Notes under the pieces: generated by a model | Database searches by the model: none | What the model saw: only the letters and a program-made list of their open reading frames with translations | What the model was told of the DNA's origin: nothing | Shown: one piece after another, positions 1 to 7,671 of the stretch | Numbering within the stretch: position 1 is the stretch's first letter | Layout of the letters: each line of letters begins with the position of its first letter | Translations under genes and position numbers: made by a program | Assembly (NCBI GenBank): GCA_024276465.1 | Contig: JAJRXD010000131.1 | Location: 1-41,620 of the forward strand | Source of the DNA: Deltaproteobacteria bacterium | GTDB taxonomy: Bacteria > Desulfobacterota > WTBG01 > CAIYCZ01 > CAIRTM01 | Direction: 5' to 3' | Length of the DNA stretch: 41,620 bases

Positions 1-575
1 TACATAAATAAATCATCAGTGTCCAAAATATGGCATTATCACATTGTCTTTGCATGTGTTTTAATGTTGAGATTGTTTCGTCGTCATGGTTCCCCGCAAT
101 GACAAGAAGCGCTTGATTTTGCTTTGTGTTGTCGTTGCGAGCGAAGCGCGGCAATCTTGTTTTTGGACAACCATGTACATAACATAGGTTTTCAGGTGTG
201 TTGAAAAAACAACTGAAATTTCCAACTAATTGTTTTTCCTTGAGCAATGGAAGTTTATATATCACGTGTCTTGATATATAAAAATTTTTTTAATATTTTT
301 TATTTTTTCTCTTGATAAACACTGTTTTATATATCATACTATTGATACAGAGGGACAATTTGAAAAAAGAGGCCAAGGATTAATAATGAAAACAGCTCAA
401 ACACCAGACAGTATATCACATTTGGGTATAGATAATTTTACTATTTACATATATAGACAAACAGAAAAAGGGAAAGGGGGTGAATGGCGCCACTTAAACT
501 AGTTTGTTCAGTCAATAAGATTTTTAGTAGAAACAGAAAAACTTTTTTAAACCAACAAAAACGGAGGACAGAACA
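1..575. other. Gene-poor leader upstream of the cytochrome locus
   Basis: AT-rich stretch with no convincing large gene. At 91-160 there is a degenerate pair of arms (cccgcaatgac and gtcgttgcgagc) related to the GTCATTGCGAG repeat that is intact at 12801-12895. The region closest to the first cytochrome probably carries its promoter, but I cannot pick a secure -35/-10 pair. A 38-codon ORF at 386-502 is listed separately. Confidence 0.5.
386..502 (+). CDS. Possible 38-aa small ORF or leader peptide
   Basis: ATG at 386 is preceded by AAGGA about 8 bases upstream, and the frame stays open to TAG at 500-502. The translation starts MKTAQTPDSISHLG and ends KGGEWRHLN. No signal peptide, no Cys and no recognisable family. 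It lies about 70 bases upstream of the first tetraheme cytochrome gene, so it could be a leader or a chance frame in AT-rich DNA. Only the start context supports it. Confidence 0.2.
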   Translation: MKTAQTPDSISHLGIDNFTIYIYRQTEKGKGGEWRHLN

Positions 576-1190
576 ATGAAGAAAACATTAATAATTATTT
601 TAGCTTTGGCAACAGGTCTTATCATGGTTGGCCAGGCAGCTGCACAGGGAATTTCAGGGTCTGCACATGATTTTTCAACAGAAACATGGAACACTTCCGG
701 TGAGATATGTATAACATGTCATACACCGCATAACGCAATGGCAGGAAAGCCGGTACTGTGGAACCATACTCTTACTGATAATTCAACCTATGTAAACAAC
801 CTGCAGACCGCATTTGGCACAACATGGGGTACGCCTGACGGGCCATCTCTTCTTTGCCTGAGCTGCCATGACGGTACTGTGGCCCTTGATAACTTTGGCG
901 GAACTACCAGTGGAACAAATTTTATCGGTGCCGGCGAGCAGGTTGGTGACGGAACAACTCTTGACGGCAACCACCCGATATCTGTTGACTACAATGCAGC
1001 CCTGGTTACAAGCGGTGAACTTAACGACATAACATCAGCAGAAACCGCTGGTGTTAATATTTACGGCAGCGCCCCTGGAAGGATTCAGTGCGGTTCCTGC
1101 CATGACGTGCATAATTCAGCCGGTATTACAAAACTGCTGCGCACAAGCAATGCTGCAAGCGCACTTTGCATGGCATGTCACAATAAGTAA
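576..1190 (+). CDS. Secreted tetraheme c-type cytochrome, OmcE-like nanowire subunit candidate
   Basis: A 204-aa protein with a clear signal peptide (about residues 1-24, ending AAAQ). Four CXXCH heme sites lie at residues 45-49, 94-98, 172-176 and 198-202. Extra histidines that could be distal ligands are H31 (SAHDFS), H52 (TPHN), H64 (WNHT), H133 (NHPIS) and H179 (DVHN). The size, four hemes and the order HDFS / CHTPHNA / CLSCHDGT / DHPIS-like / CHDVHN match what I recall of small OmcE-type cytochromes that polymerise into extracellular filaments. That match is from memory, not from alignment. The start is fixed by ACGGAGGA about 8 bases upstream. A paralogue follows at 1307, with a terminator-like hairpin between them, as expected if this copy is made in excess. 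It could instead be a soluble electron carrier. Confidence 0.85.
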   Translation: MKKTLIIILALATGLIMVGQAAAQGISGSAHDFSTETWNTSGEICITCHTPHNAMAGKPVLWNHTLTDNSTYVNNLQTAFGTTWGTPDGPSLLCLSCHDGTVALDNFGGTTSGTNFIGAGEQVGDGTTLDGNHPISVDYNAALVTSGELNDITSAETAGVNIYGSAPGRIQCGSCHDVHNSAGITKLLRTSNAASALCMACHNK

Positions 1191-1220
1191 GACCTGTTTT
1201 TTTAACTCTATATCAGCTAT

Positions 1221-1268
1221 GCCCCTGACTCCTCACATAGATTTACAGATGGGTCGGGGGTTTTTTTT
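1221..1268 (+). terminator. Probable rho-independent terminator or attenuator between the two tetraheme genes
   Basis: ccccTgac at 1222-1229 can pair with gtcgggg at 1253-1259 (one bulged base), followed directly by a run of eight T at 1261-1268. It would reduce read-through from the first tetraheme gene into the second. The loop is long (about 23 bases), so the strength is uncertain. Confidence 0.5.
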
Positions 1269-1306
1269 GAAGAGCACTTATTAAATGAGGGAGTGATTAC
1301 CATTCA

Positions 1307-1930
1307 ATGAAGGGGATATTAATAAGTTTGCTGTCCTTTGTTTTGTCTGCTGCAGTGGTTAATCATGTAAATGCCCAGAGCGGTATGTTCGGATCAAAAC
1401 ATGATTTTTCTGCGCAGCAGTGGGCAGGCACCACCGAAGTATGTGCAGTATGCCATACTCCCCATAATGCAAAAGATGGTATGGGTGTACAGTGGAGGCG
1501 TGAGGTAACTGATGCAAACGGTTATGACAGTGCTCTGAGAACTGCCTATAACACAACCTGGGGTATACCTGATGGCCCGACACTTCTTTGCCTGAGCTGC
1601 CATGACGGCACCCTTGGGCTGGAAAATTTTGGAGCTGGAGGTTTGCCTATACAGGAGGTGGCTCCACTGAAAAGAACAGGAGACGGTACAACTCTTGCTG
1701 CTGAACACCCTGTTTCCATTGACTACAATACAAGCCTGATTCCATCAGAGCTGAATGATGAGGCATCTGTACGGGCCTCAGGACTTGTACTGTATGGTCC
1801 GTCAGGCAGCGGAAGGGTACAGTGTTCCACATGCCATGATGTACATAACAATAATGTGGTTGCCGGAACCATGCTTCTCAGGGAAGCAAAAGCAGGAAGC
1901 ACTATCTGTCTGGTTTGTCACAAGAAGTAG
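1307..1930 (+). CDS. Secreted tetraheme c-type cytochrome, paralogue of the preceding gene
   Basis: A 207-aa protein with a signal peptide (about 1-24, ending VNAQ). CXXCH lies at residues 46-50, 95-99, 173-177 and 201-205. It follows the preceding protein throughout (SKHDFS, CHTPHNA, CLSCHDGT, EHPVSIDYN, CHDVHN). The notable difference is at the WNH position of the first copy, which here reads WRR (residues 63-65), so that histidine is missing. If it is a heme ligand in the first copy, one heme here has a different ligand or an open site. This copy could be a cap, a minor subunit or a separate carrier. The direction and close spacing suggest co-regulation with the first copy through read-through of the intervening hairpin. 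Confidence 0.85.
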   Translation: MKGILISLLSFVLSAAVVNHVNAQSGMFGSKHDFSAQQWAGTTEVCAVCHTPHNAKDGMGVQWRREVTDANGYDSALRTAYNTTWGIPDGPTLLCLSCHDGTLGLENFGAGGLPIQEVAPLKRTGDGTTLAAEHPVSIDYNTSLIPSELNDEASVRASGLVLYGPSGSGRVQCSTCHDVHNNNVVAGTMLLREAKAGSTICLVCHKK

Positions 1931-1954
1931 TAAAAAAGAAATTCAAGTATAAGA

Positions 1955-2008
1955 CAAAAGCCTCCGAATCCCAATAGGGACATAAACTGATTGTTAGGGG
2001 GCGTTTTG
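1955..2008 (+). terminator. Possible hairpin terminator after the tetraheme pair
   Basis: caaaagcctcc (1955-1965) is nearly complementary to gggggcgttttg (1997-2008), with an inner tccc-aata-ggga hairpin at 1969-1980. There is no strong T-run, so this may simply be an intergenic palindrome. Confidence 0.3.
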
Positions 2009-2120
2009 TACTAAAAACTTTGACTTTTCCTGCTGGATACATTATAAAAATAAGATTTTAATTAAAGCTGACGGATTTATTCTAACGGGATATTTGACAG
2101 CGCATGCAAGGATAGAATTT

Positions 2121-3209
2121 ATGAAGAGGTTTTTTCAAGCCATACCACTGATATTATTTTCCATGTTTATCCTTTGGGGCTGTGCAAGCACACCCTCCCG
2201 CAAAAAACCAGACACATATGTCTTCTTTCCACCTCAGCCTGATCCGCCCCGTATTCAATTTCTTACCAGCATTACCTCGGAAAAAGATTTTGCCACTCCA
2301 AAAAGTTCTTTTGCTGACTTTATTATCGGCAGGAAAAAGAAAAAGGATAAAGAGATAAAAAAACCATATGGCGTTGCAATCAAGGATGGTGTTATCTATG
2401 TCTGCGACACATTTGAAAACAGAATTAATATTTTGAATATTCCCGGACAAAAATTCCAGAATATCGGGGGGGGAAGATCAATAAGATTCAAAAAACCGAT
2501 AAATATTGCCATTGATACAGATGGAACCAAATATGTTACTGACCCGGTTCTTGCTGCAGTGGTGGTTTTAGACAGGCACAATAAAGTTACCGGTATGTAC
2601 GGAAAGAAAGAATTGAAAAAACCCACTGGGGTAGCGCTGTTCAGAGACAGGCTTTTTGTTACTGATGTGACAGGCAATCAGGTGGTTGTATTTGATAAAA
2701 AAACCGGGAAAATTTTATACAGAATAGGAAACCAAAAGGATGGACCGGTTAAGTTAGAGGCTCCGACAAATATCAGTGTTGATCTTGAGGGCAATCTTTA
2801 TGTTTCGGAGACCATGGGGTTTCGAATTCAGAAACTGACCCAGGAAGGGGAGCCTCTGATGAAATTAGGCGCTGGAATAGGTGATGGCTATGGTCAGTTT
2901 GCCAGACCAAAGGGAGTTGCTGTGGATCGTGAAGGCCGGGTTTACAGTGTGGATGCCTGGCACAGTGTGGTGCAGATTTTCGACCCAGAAGGAAACCTGC
3001 TTCTTTTTTTCGGGGAGTTGGGTAATGAGCCGGGGAACCTGAATCTTCCTGCTCAGGTGATAGTTGATTATGACAATGTTTCTCTTTTTAAAAAATATGC
3101 TGCCCCTGATTTTGAGGTCGAATACCTGGTTATCGTAACCAGCCAGTTTGGACTTAAAATGGTTAATATCTTTGGGTTTGGGCACAAAAAGGGGGAAGGG
3201 GATGTTTGA
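2121..3209 (+). CDS. NHL-repeat beta-propeller lipoprotein
   Basis: A 362-aa protein starting at ATG 2121 with AGGA about 8 bases upstream; an in-frame start at 2094 is less likely because it places a hydrophilic stretch before the signal peptide. The lipobox ends at C21 (ILWGC), so it should be a lipid-anchored envelope protein. After a Pro-rich linker (PPQPDPPRIQFL) come repeated NHL blades of the type KPxGVAxD-G-xYVxDxxxxRIQxF, seen about six times up to the C-terminus. NHL propellers are protein-protein interaction scaffolds with no expected catalysis. The stop codon overlaps the start of the pentaheme lipoprotein gene (TGATG), so the two are probably made together. It is a likely assembly or docking factor for the cytochromes or the barrel. 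Confidence 0.85.
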   Translation: MKRFFQAIPLILFSMFILWGCASTPSRKKPDTYVFFPPQPDPPRIQFLTSITSEKDFATPKSSFADFIIGRKKKKDKEIKKPYGVAIKDGVIYVCDTFENRINILNIPGQKFQNIGGGRSIRFKKPINIAIDTDGTKYVTDPVLAAVVVLDRHNKVTGMYGKKELKKPTGVALFRDRLFVTDVTGNQVVVFDKKTGKILYRIGNQKDGPVKLEAPTNISVDLEGNLYVSETMGFRIQKLTQEGEPLMKLGAGIGDGYGQFARPKGVAVDREGRVYSVDAWHSVVQIFDPEGNLLLFFGELGNEPGNLNLPAQVIVDYDNVSLFKKYAAPDFEVEYLVIVTSQFGLKMVNIFGFGHKKGEGDV

Positions 3210-4030
3210 TGAGGGGCTGGGAGCGATCTCGAAAAATGATCATTTTATTTGCTCTGCTTGGAATGTATCTGTTTTTTTCCGGTTGCGACAGATATGCACG
3301 CTACAGGGCGCTCAATTTTTTCTTTGATGGTGTTCCTCATCCTGATGATACGCTCAAAAAAAAGACAGAACCTGTTACTGCTGGCAGTGCTGGTCAGGCT
3401 CAAAAACCAGCAAACGCACTGCTCCCGACTCAATTTTCCCATCCGTCTGAAAATGTCAAAGAATCATGCTCTTTTTGCCATGAATCCATAACTAATATGG
3501 TAATACCTCCCAGGGATATTTGTCTGAAATGCCATAGCCACATAAAAGATACACGGCCTTTTCTCCACGGGCCTGCTGCTATTGACTGCCTTGTCTGCCA
3601 TGATGTTCACAAAAGCGAGGTAAAAACACTTCTCAGGAAGATTGGAAATTTCCTCTGTTTTGACTGCCATTACATAGGTGCGGAAAAAAAGATGCTTGAA
3701 AAAACAGAGGCTCACAGGGAACTGACTGATGATGAGATTGTCTGCCTGCAATGTCATGACCCGCATGGAGGAAGTGACAGGTTTTTCCTGAGGGAGAAGC
3801 AGGAAGAGACCATGGATGATGGGCAGGATTCAAGGGATGATGAAGCTGGAGCCGGTATTAATGGAGATGTTTCACAGGATAAAATGATGCAAGATTCAGA
3901 CAACAGCAGCCAGGATGCACAGGATAAAATGATGCGTGGTTCAGACAACAGCAGCCAGGATGCAGTGGATGACATTTTACAGGAACAGGATATACAAGAA
4001 GATATAATTCAGGAAAATACAGATTCATGA
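3209..4030 (+). CDS. Pentaheme c-type cytochrome lipoprotein with acidic repeat tail
   Basis: A 273-aa protein from ATG 3209, overlapping the previous stop and preceded by a G/A-rich RBS; an internal ATG at 3236 is the alternative start. The hydrophobic segment ends in a lipobox at C26 (FFSGC). Five CXXCH sites follow: CSFCH, CLKCH, CLVCH, CFDCH and CLQCH, the last two types with CHDVH and CHDPHG. After about residue 195 the protein becomes acidic, low-complexity and Ser/Gln/Asp-rich with no hemes. This tail contains two tandem 15-residue repeats (DNA repeat 3875-3964). Its position just before the large barrel gene suggests the lipid-anchored, barrel-associated cytochrome of a trans-outer-membrane conduit. 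The tail could be an exposed spacer. Confidence 0.85.
   Translation: MRGWERSRKMIILFALLGMYLFFSGCDRYARYRALNFFFDGVPHPDDTLKKKTEPVTAGSAGQAQKPANALLPTQFSHPSENVKESCSFCHESITNMVIPPRDICLKCHSHIKDTRPFLHGPAAIDCLVCHDVHKSEVKTLLRKIGNFLCFDCHYIGAEKKMLEKTEAHRELTDDEIVCLQCHDPHGGSDRFFLREKQEETMDDGQDSRDDEAGAGINGDVSQDKMMQDSDNSSQDAQDKMMRGSDNSSQDAVDDILQEQDIQEDIIQENTDS
3875..3964 (+). repeat. Two tandem 45-bp in-frame repeats
   Basis: Unit 1 is 3875-3919 and unit 2 is 3920-3964. They differ only around the middle (caagat versus cgtggt) and encode the 15-aa unit QDKMM-xx-SDNSSQDA twice in the acidic tail of the pentaheme lipoprotein. A likely site of slippage-driven length variation. Confidence 0.85.
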
Positions 4031-4060
4031 AGACAGTGTTGATGATCCCTTAAACAAATT

Positions 4061-4181
4061 GTCATACCCGCCCCGTCTTTGTCGGGACAAACTGCAGCGG
4101 GTATCCAGGCAATACATAACTATTTGATAATACTGGATTCCCGTTGTAATTCATCCCGATGTTTTCCGGGGCGGGAATGAC
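4061..4181. repeat. REP/MITE-like element bounded by imperfect inverted repeats
   Basis: gtcatacccgccccg at 4061-4075 and cggggcgggaatgac at 4167-4181 are inverted repeats matching at 14 of 15 positions, enclosing about 90 bases with no ORF. The arm type (GTCATTCCCGCCCCG) is a familiar dispersed palindromic element in environmental Proteobacteria-like genomes. It lies between the pentaheme lipoprotein and the barrel gene, an interval (4031-4288) with no gene. Confidence 0.65.
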
Positions 4182-4288
4182 ATTACAGGGGTTTTCAGGA
4201 CTTTTTCCGAGTTCATCAGTATTGATGAAAATACAAACCTGTTTTCATGTATCTTATAAGACCTGAGTAATTACGATAAGAATATGGT

Positions 4289-6298
4289 ATGCATGAATCA
4301 TTCACAGATTTTTATTGTTTTTTTTTGATTTTATTTATATTTATGCTGAAATCTTTTTTGTTTCCGGGCAGTTACAGCCATGCACAGTATTACGGTAAGG
4401 AAGAGGTTGACGATCTAAGGCTGCTCAGCCTCCAGGAACTCAACGCAGCTTTGGATTTCAGAATAGAATATAAGGATGATGAAAAGCAATATAAATATCT
4501 GGGCACAGATGAAGCTGATCAACCTAAATTCAGTCAGAAGCGTACCACATTTGAAGAACGTATCAGACTGGAGGGCCGTGGTTCAGTGTATCATCCTAAT
4601 CTTTTAGATTTTCGCCTTGACACTTCTTTCGGGTTAAGACAGGAAAATAACCGGGGGGGGGTTGTTGGAAATCAGAACAAAACTCTGTATGAACATGATC
4701 TGGATATCAGCATCTTGAAGGAAAAAAAGTTCAATTTCATCCTTTTTTCCCGCATGTTCCAGACCACTATTGACAGGGAATTATACGAGAGGATTGATGT
4801 TGACACGGATAGTATTGGCGGACGTTTTTTTTACCAGCATGAACTTTTTCCAATGAGGCTGCTGTTGCAGAGCAGCAAGGTAGAACATGATTCGCTGAGC
4901 TATAAAAGACTTCGCAAAGAAAAAGTTGCTGAGTTTGATGTCTCAAATACGATGAATGACATTCTTGAAAGTGAATTCAGATATCGCTATAAAAATACTG
5001 ATGACAGGTTTCCTGTAAAGCAGAAGCTGACTCAGCATGATCTGAACTTTACAAATATAATCGATTACAAAAAAACGCACGGGATATCCAATGTTTTCTA
5101 TTACAAGCGTACCGGATATATTGAAACCGATCAGTTACAGGTACATGAAAATTTTTATGTGGATCATTCCGAAACCTTCAGGACCATTTATAACTACAAT
5201 TTCAACTATTTTAAAAACCAGAGATATAAAACCAAAAGAAATTACGGCGATATAGGCTTTCGTCACAAGCTCTATGAGAGTCTTGTGACAGAGGTGAGCT
5301 GTGAGGCAAGCTATATTTCCGACAACATAAACTTCAGCGAACTGTACTATGAACCAAAATTTGCTCTGTCATATCAGAAAAAAGTTCCGGGAGGACTGTT
5401 TACAGCCGGATACTTCATCTCTTATCGAAAAACGGACAGGGACGCTGATGAAGGTCCCCAGAAAATTTTCGAGGAAAAGATAGTCCTCTCTGACGGGAAG
5501 ATGAGCTTTCTCACAAAACCAAATGTTGTTATCGATACTGTTGTGGTCAGGGATGAAGACGGGGTTATTTTAACACGTTACATTCACTATAACCTTATTA
5601 CTACCGGAAGTGTAACGGAAATTCGCAGGAGAGACCTTCCCAACAACACCACTGTATTCGTTGATTATGAATATGAGTCTTCAGGAAGTTTAAAATACGG
5701 CACACTCACAACAACAGTTAACATTCGGTACAGTTTAAGACAGCTTCTTTCCTTTTATTATCTTAATTCAAGCGTAACACATGATCAGGCTGGTTCTTCT
5801 ATTACCCGGTTTGCTGGAAGTCCTTTGCAGGAGACCAAGAGAACTCTTTACGGAGTGGAGCTTACATGGCGCTGGTTCAACGTTGATGGTGAATATGAAG
5901 ATGACAGCTCAGATCTTATCCCTTTCAAAGCCTGGAGGCTGAGGGGACGTTTTATGATAAACCCGACTGATTTTCTCTCTTTTACCCTTAACGGGAACCA
6001 TGTTATTACACGATATCAGGAATCAGAGCGTGGGGAAGTGAACTTTGACAGTGTTGATGCTAATCTCAATGTCCGTTTAAACCACTTTCTTGAAGCTGAT
6101 TTAAGGGCCGGATTTTACAGGGAAGACGGGAAGGATATTGACACCCGTATGTGGAGTTTCAGGGCTGATTTAACGAGCAGTTTCAGATCGATTGAACTTA
6201 AACTTCAGTCGGAATTATTGAATAAAAAGGAGATCAGACAGGATCACGATGAATTTAACATCAAATTCAGACTGATCCGCTATTTCAATATTATTTAA
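4289..6298 (+). CDS. Large outer-membrane beta-barrel protein, putative porin of the cytochrome conduit
   Basis: A 669-aa protein with a hydrophobic N-terminus ending near HAQ (about residue 33), then about 630 residues rich in alternating aromatic/polar strands such as FRYRYKN, RLRGRFMIN and ADLRAGFYRED. There are few cysteines, no CXXCH and a high content of Tyr, Arg and Asp/Glu. This is the texture of a 20-plus-strand outer-membrane barrel of MtrB/ExtB-like size, but I recognise no specific family signature and see no CXXC of the MtrB type. The start is uncertain: ATG 4289 has no good RBS, and ATG 4343 would still leave a signal sequence. Flanked by a pentaheme lipoprotein and an approximately 12-heme cytochrome, it is the obvious candidate for the sheath through which electrons cross the outer membrane. 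Confidence 0.75.
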   Translation: MHESFTDFYCFFLILFIFMLKSFLFPGSYSHAQYYGKEEVDDLRLLSLQELNAALDFRIEYKDDEKQYKYLGTDEADQPKFSQKRTTFEERIRLEGRGSVYHPNLLDFRLDTSFGLRQENNRGGVVGNQNKTLYEHDLDISILKEKKFNFILFSRMFQTTIDRELYERIDVDTDSIGGRFFYQHELFPMRLLLQSSKVEHDSLSYKRLRKEKVAEFDVSNTMNDILESEFRYRYKNTDDRFPVKQKLTQHDLNFTNIIDYKKTHGISNVFYYKRTGYIETDQLQVHENFYVDHSETFRTIYNYNFNYFKNQRYKTKRNYGDIGFRHKLYESLVTEVSCEASYISDNINFSELYYEPKFALSYQKKVPGGLFTAGYFISYRKTDRDADEGPQKIFEEKIVLSDGKMSFLTKPNVVIDTVVVRDEDGVILTRYIHYNLITTGSVTEIRRRDLPNNTTVFVDYEYESSGSLKYGTLTTTVNIRYSLRQLLSFYYLNSSVTHDQAGSSITRFAGSPLQETKRTLYGVELTWRWFNVDGEYEDDSSDLIPFKAWRLRGRFMINPTDFLSFTLNGNHVITRYQESERGEVNFDSVDANLNVRLNHFLEADLRAGFYREDGKDIDTRMWSFRADLTSSFRSIELKLQSELLNKKEIRQDHDEFNIKFRLIRYFNII

Positions 6299-6300
6299 AC

Positions 6301-6476
6301 CTAAGCTGAGCTATTTTTCAGATAAAGACAGCTTAGTGTAACGGCATTTCACTCATTCTCAGCAGACATCCATGTCTGCCTGCGAGGTAAGCATTACGCT
6401 TCACCCTCCAGGTGAATCTTATGTAATGCTTAAATCCGTTCAATGCTGTTACACTAATCCCGACACAGCGGGATTT
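6301..6476. repeat. Cluster of five palindromes (MITE-like element or structured RNA)
   Basis: Inverted repeats: 6301-6308 with 6329-6336 (ctaagctg/cagcttag); 6335-6347 with 6443-6455 (12 of 13); 6362-6369 with 6372-6379 (gcagacat/atgtctgc); 6388-6397 with 6423-6432 (10 bp), itself containing 6400-6405 with 6411-6416; and 6456-6462 with 6469-6475 (aatcccg/cgggatt). The 13-bp arms enclose two internal hairpins, giving a cloverleaf-like fold of 121 bases. An ORF spanning it is not credible. It sits between the barrel gene and the next NHL lipoprotein. Confidence 0.7.
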
Positions 6477-6621
6477 GTGAAATCATGTTTTTTTAGAATC
6501 GCTCAATTCAGGTTAAACTCAGGTAAAAGCCGGTTTAAGTGGTTGAGTATTTGTGATGTTTTTCAGGAAAAAGAAAAGATTTATAACAATTGAAATTTCT
6601 TCGAACCAAGAGGGTGCAGAC

Positions 6622-7671
6622 ATGTCAAAAACATTCAAAACCATAATTTGTTTTATCTTTTCGCTTCTTTTGATTATCTGCCCTGGATGCGGCAGGAGGC
6701 CGGTGCAGCCTCTTCATGAATTGATCAGACCACCTGTATGGCCTTCCCCGCCTGAGACTGCCCGGATCAAGTATCTCTACTCAATCTCAACGCCTGATGA
6801 CATTGGCTGGGTGCCATCCTTTTTTGAAAGAACCTTAGGTTTCTTTGCAGGTCCAAGAGAGAACCGTCAGCTTGTAAAACCCTTTGGAATTTTTTTCAGC
6901 AGGAAAGAGGTTCTTTACGTTGCAGATCCTGGAATTCACATGGTCCATATATTTAATCTGAAAGAGCATCAGTATGATAAAATCACCAAATTCGGCAAGA
7001 CAGATTTTGTCTCGCCAATCGGGGTTGTAATGGATGAACATGGTAATCTCTATGTCTCTGATTCCATATTAAGGAGAGTTTTTGTTTATGACCCGGAAGG
7101 TGAACCAGTGATGGAAATAGGCAAAGATGACCGAATGCTTCGCCCGACAGGTATTGCGATTAATCCATCTCTGAAAAGGCTTTATGTGGTGGACACAGTA
7201 TCCCATTCTGTAAAGGTGTTTAATCTGGAGGGAAAATTTCTCTTTGATTTCGGGAAAAGAGGAAACGCAGATGGAGAATTTAACTTCCCTACATCCCTTA
7301 CAATAGATCGGAAGGGGTGCTTGTATGTGAATGACTCCCTGAATTTCAGGGTTCAGGTTTTTGACCCTGATGGCAGGTTTGTTTCCCTTTTCGGGAAACA
7401 CGGGGATGGAATGGGGGAGTTCTCTCTTCCCAAGGGAGTTGCGCTGGACAGCCAGGGGCACATATATGTGGCAGATGCTATTTTCGATTCTGTCCAGATC
7501 TTTAACAGTAAAGGAGCGCTCCTGCTTTACTTCGGAGAGGCAGGGCATGGGCCTGGGAATTTCTGGATACCAACGTCTATTTTTATTGATCATAATGACC
7601 GGATTTTTGTTTCAGATTCTTTCAACCAGCGCGTCCAGGTCTTCAGATTTGTTGGAGGAAGCCGGTCATGA
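6622..7671 (+). CDS. NHL-repeat beta-propeller lipoprotein
   Basis: A 349-aa protein from ATG 6622, chosen because AGAGGG lies about 8 bases upstream and the signal sequence starts here; the frame is open further 5' but lacks an RBS. A probable lipidated cysteine is C23 (ICPGC, an atypical lipobox). The Pro-rich linker PPVWPSPPETARIKYL resembles that of the 2121 paralogue. About six NHL blades follow, with motifs such as FNFPTSLTID, VYDPEGEP and YVADAIFDSVQIF. Its stop overlaps the start of the next cytochrome (ATGA), so the two proteins are probably made in fixed ratio. Likely a scaffold of the envelope cytochrome complex. Confidence 0.85.
   Translation: MSKTFKTIICFIFSLLLIICPGCGRRPVQPLHELIRPPVWPSPPETARIKYLYSISTPDDIGWVPSFFERTLGFFAGPRENRQLVKPFGIFFSRKEVLYVADPGIHMVHIFNLKEHQYDKITKFGKTDFVSPIGVVMDEHGNLYVSDSILRRVFVYDPEGEPVMEIGKDDRMLRPTGIAINPSLKRLYVVDTVSHSVKVFNLEGKFLFDFGKRGNADGEFNFPTSLTIDRKGCLYVNDSLNFRVQVFDPDGRFVSLFGKHGDGMGEFSLPKGVALDSQGHIYVADAIFDSVQIFNSKGALLLYFGEAGHGPGNFWIPTSIFIDHNDRIFVSDSFNQRVQVFRFVGGSRS

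Noticed and set aside
1-60. tgtccaaaa at the window start as the end of the same IS as at 41485
   Set aside because: Only nine bases match and no transposase is nearby; coincidence is likely.
1-575. c-di-GMP riboswitch in the leader of the cytochrome locus
   Set aside because: Such riboswitches control some Geobacter cytochromes, but I found no GEMM-type conserved core here or upstream of 13048.
6372-6593. 73-codon plus-strand ORF
   Set aside because: It runs through the palindrome cluster, has no RBS or recognisable sequence, and stops inside the region just before the NHL gene.
7069-7593. 174-codon minus-strand ORF opposite an NHL gene
   Set aside because: Shadow of the NHL repeats, no RBS, no family.
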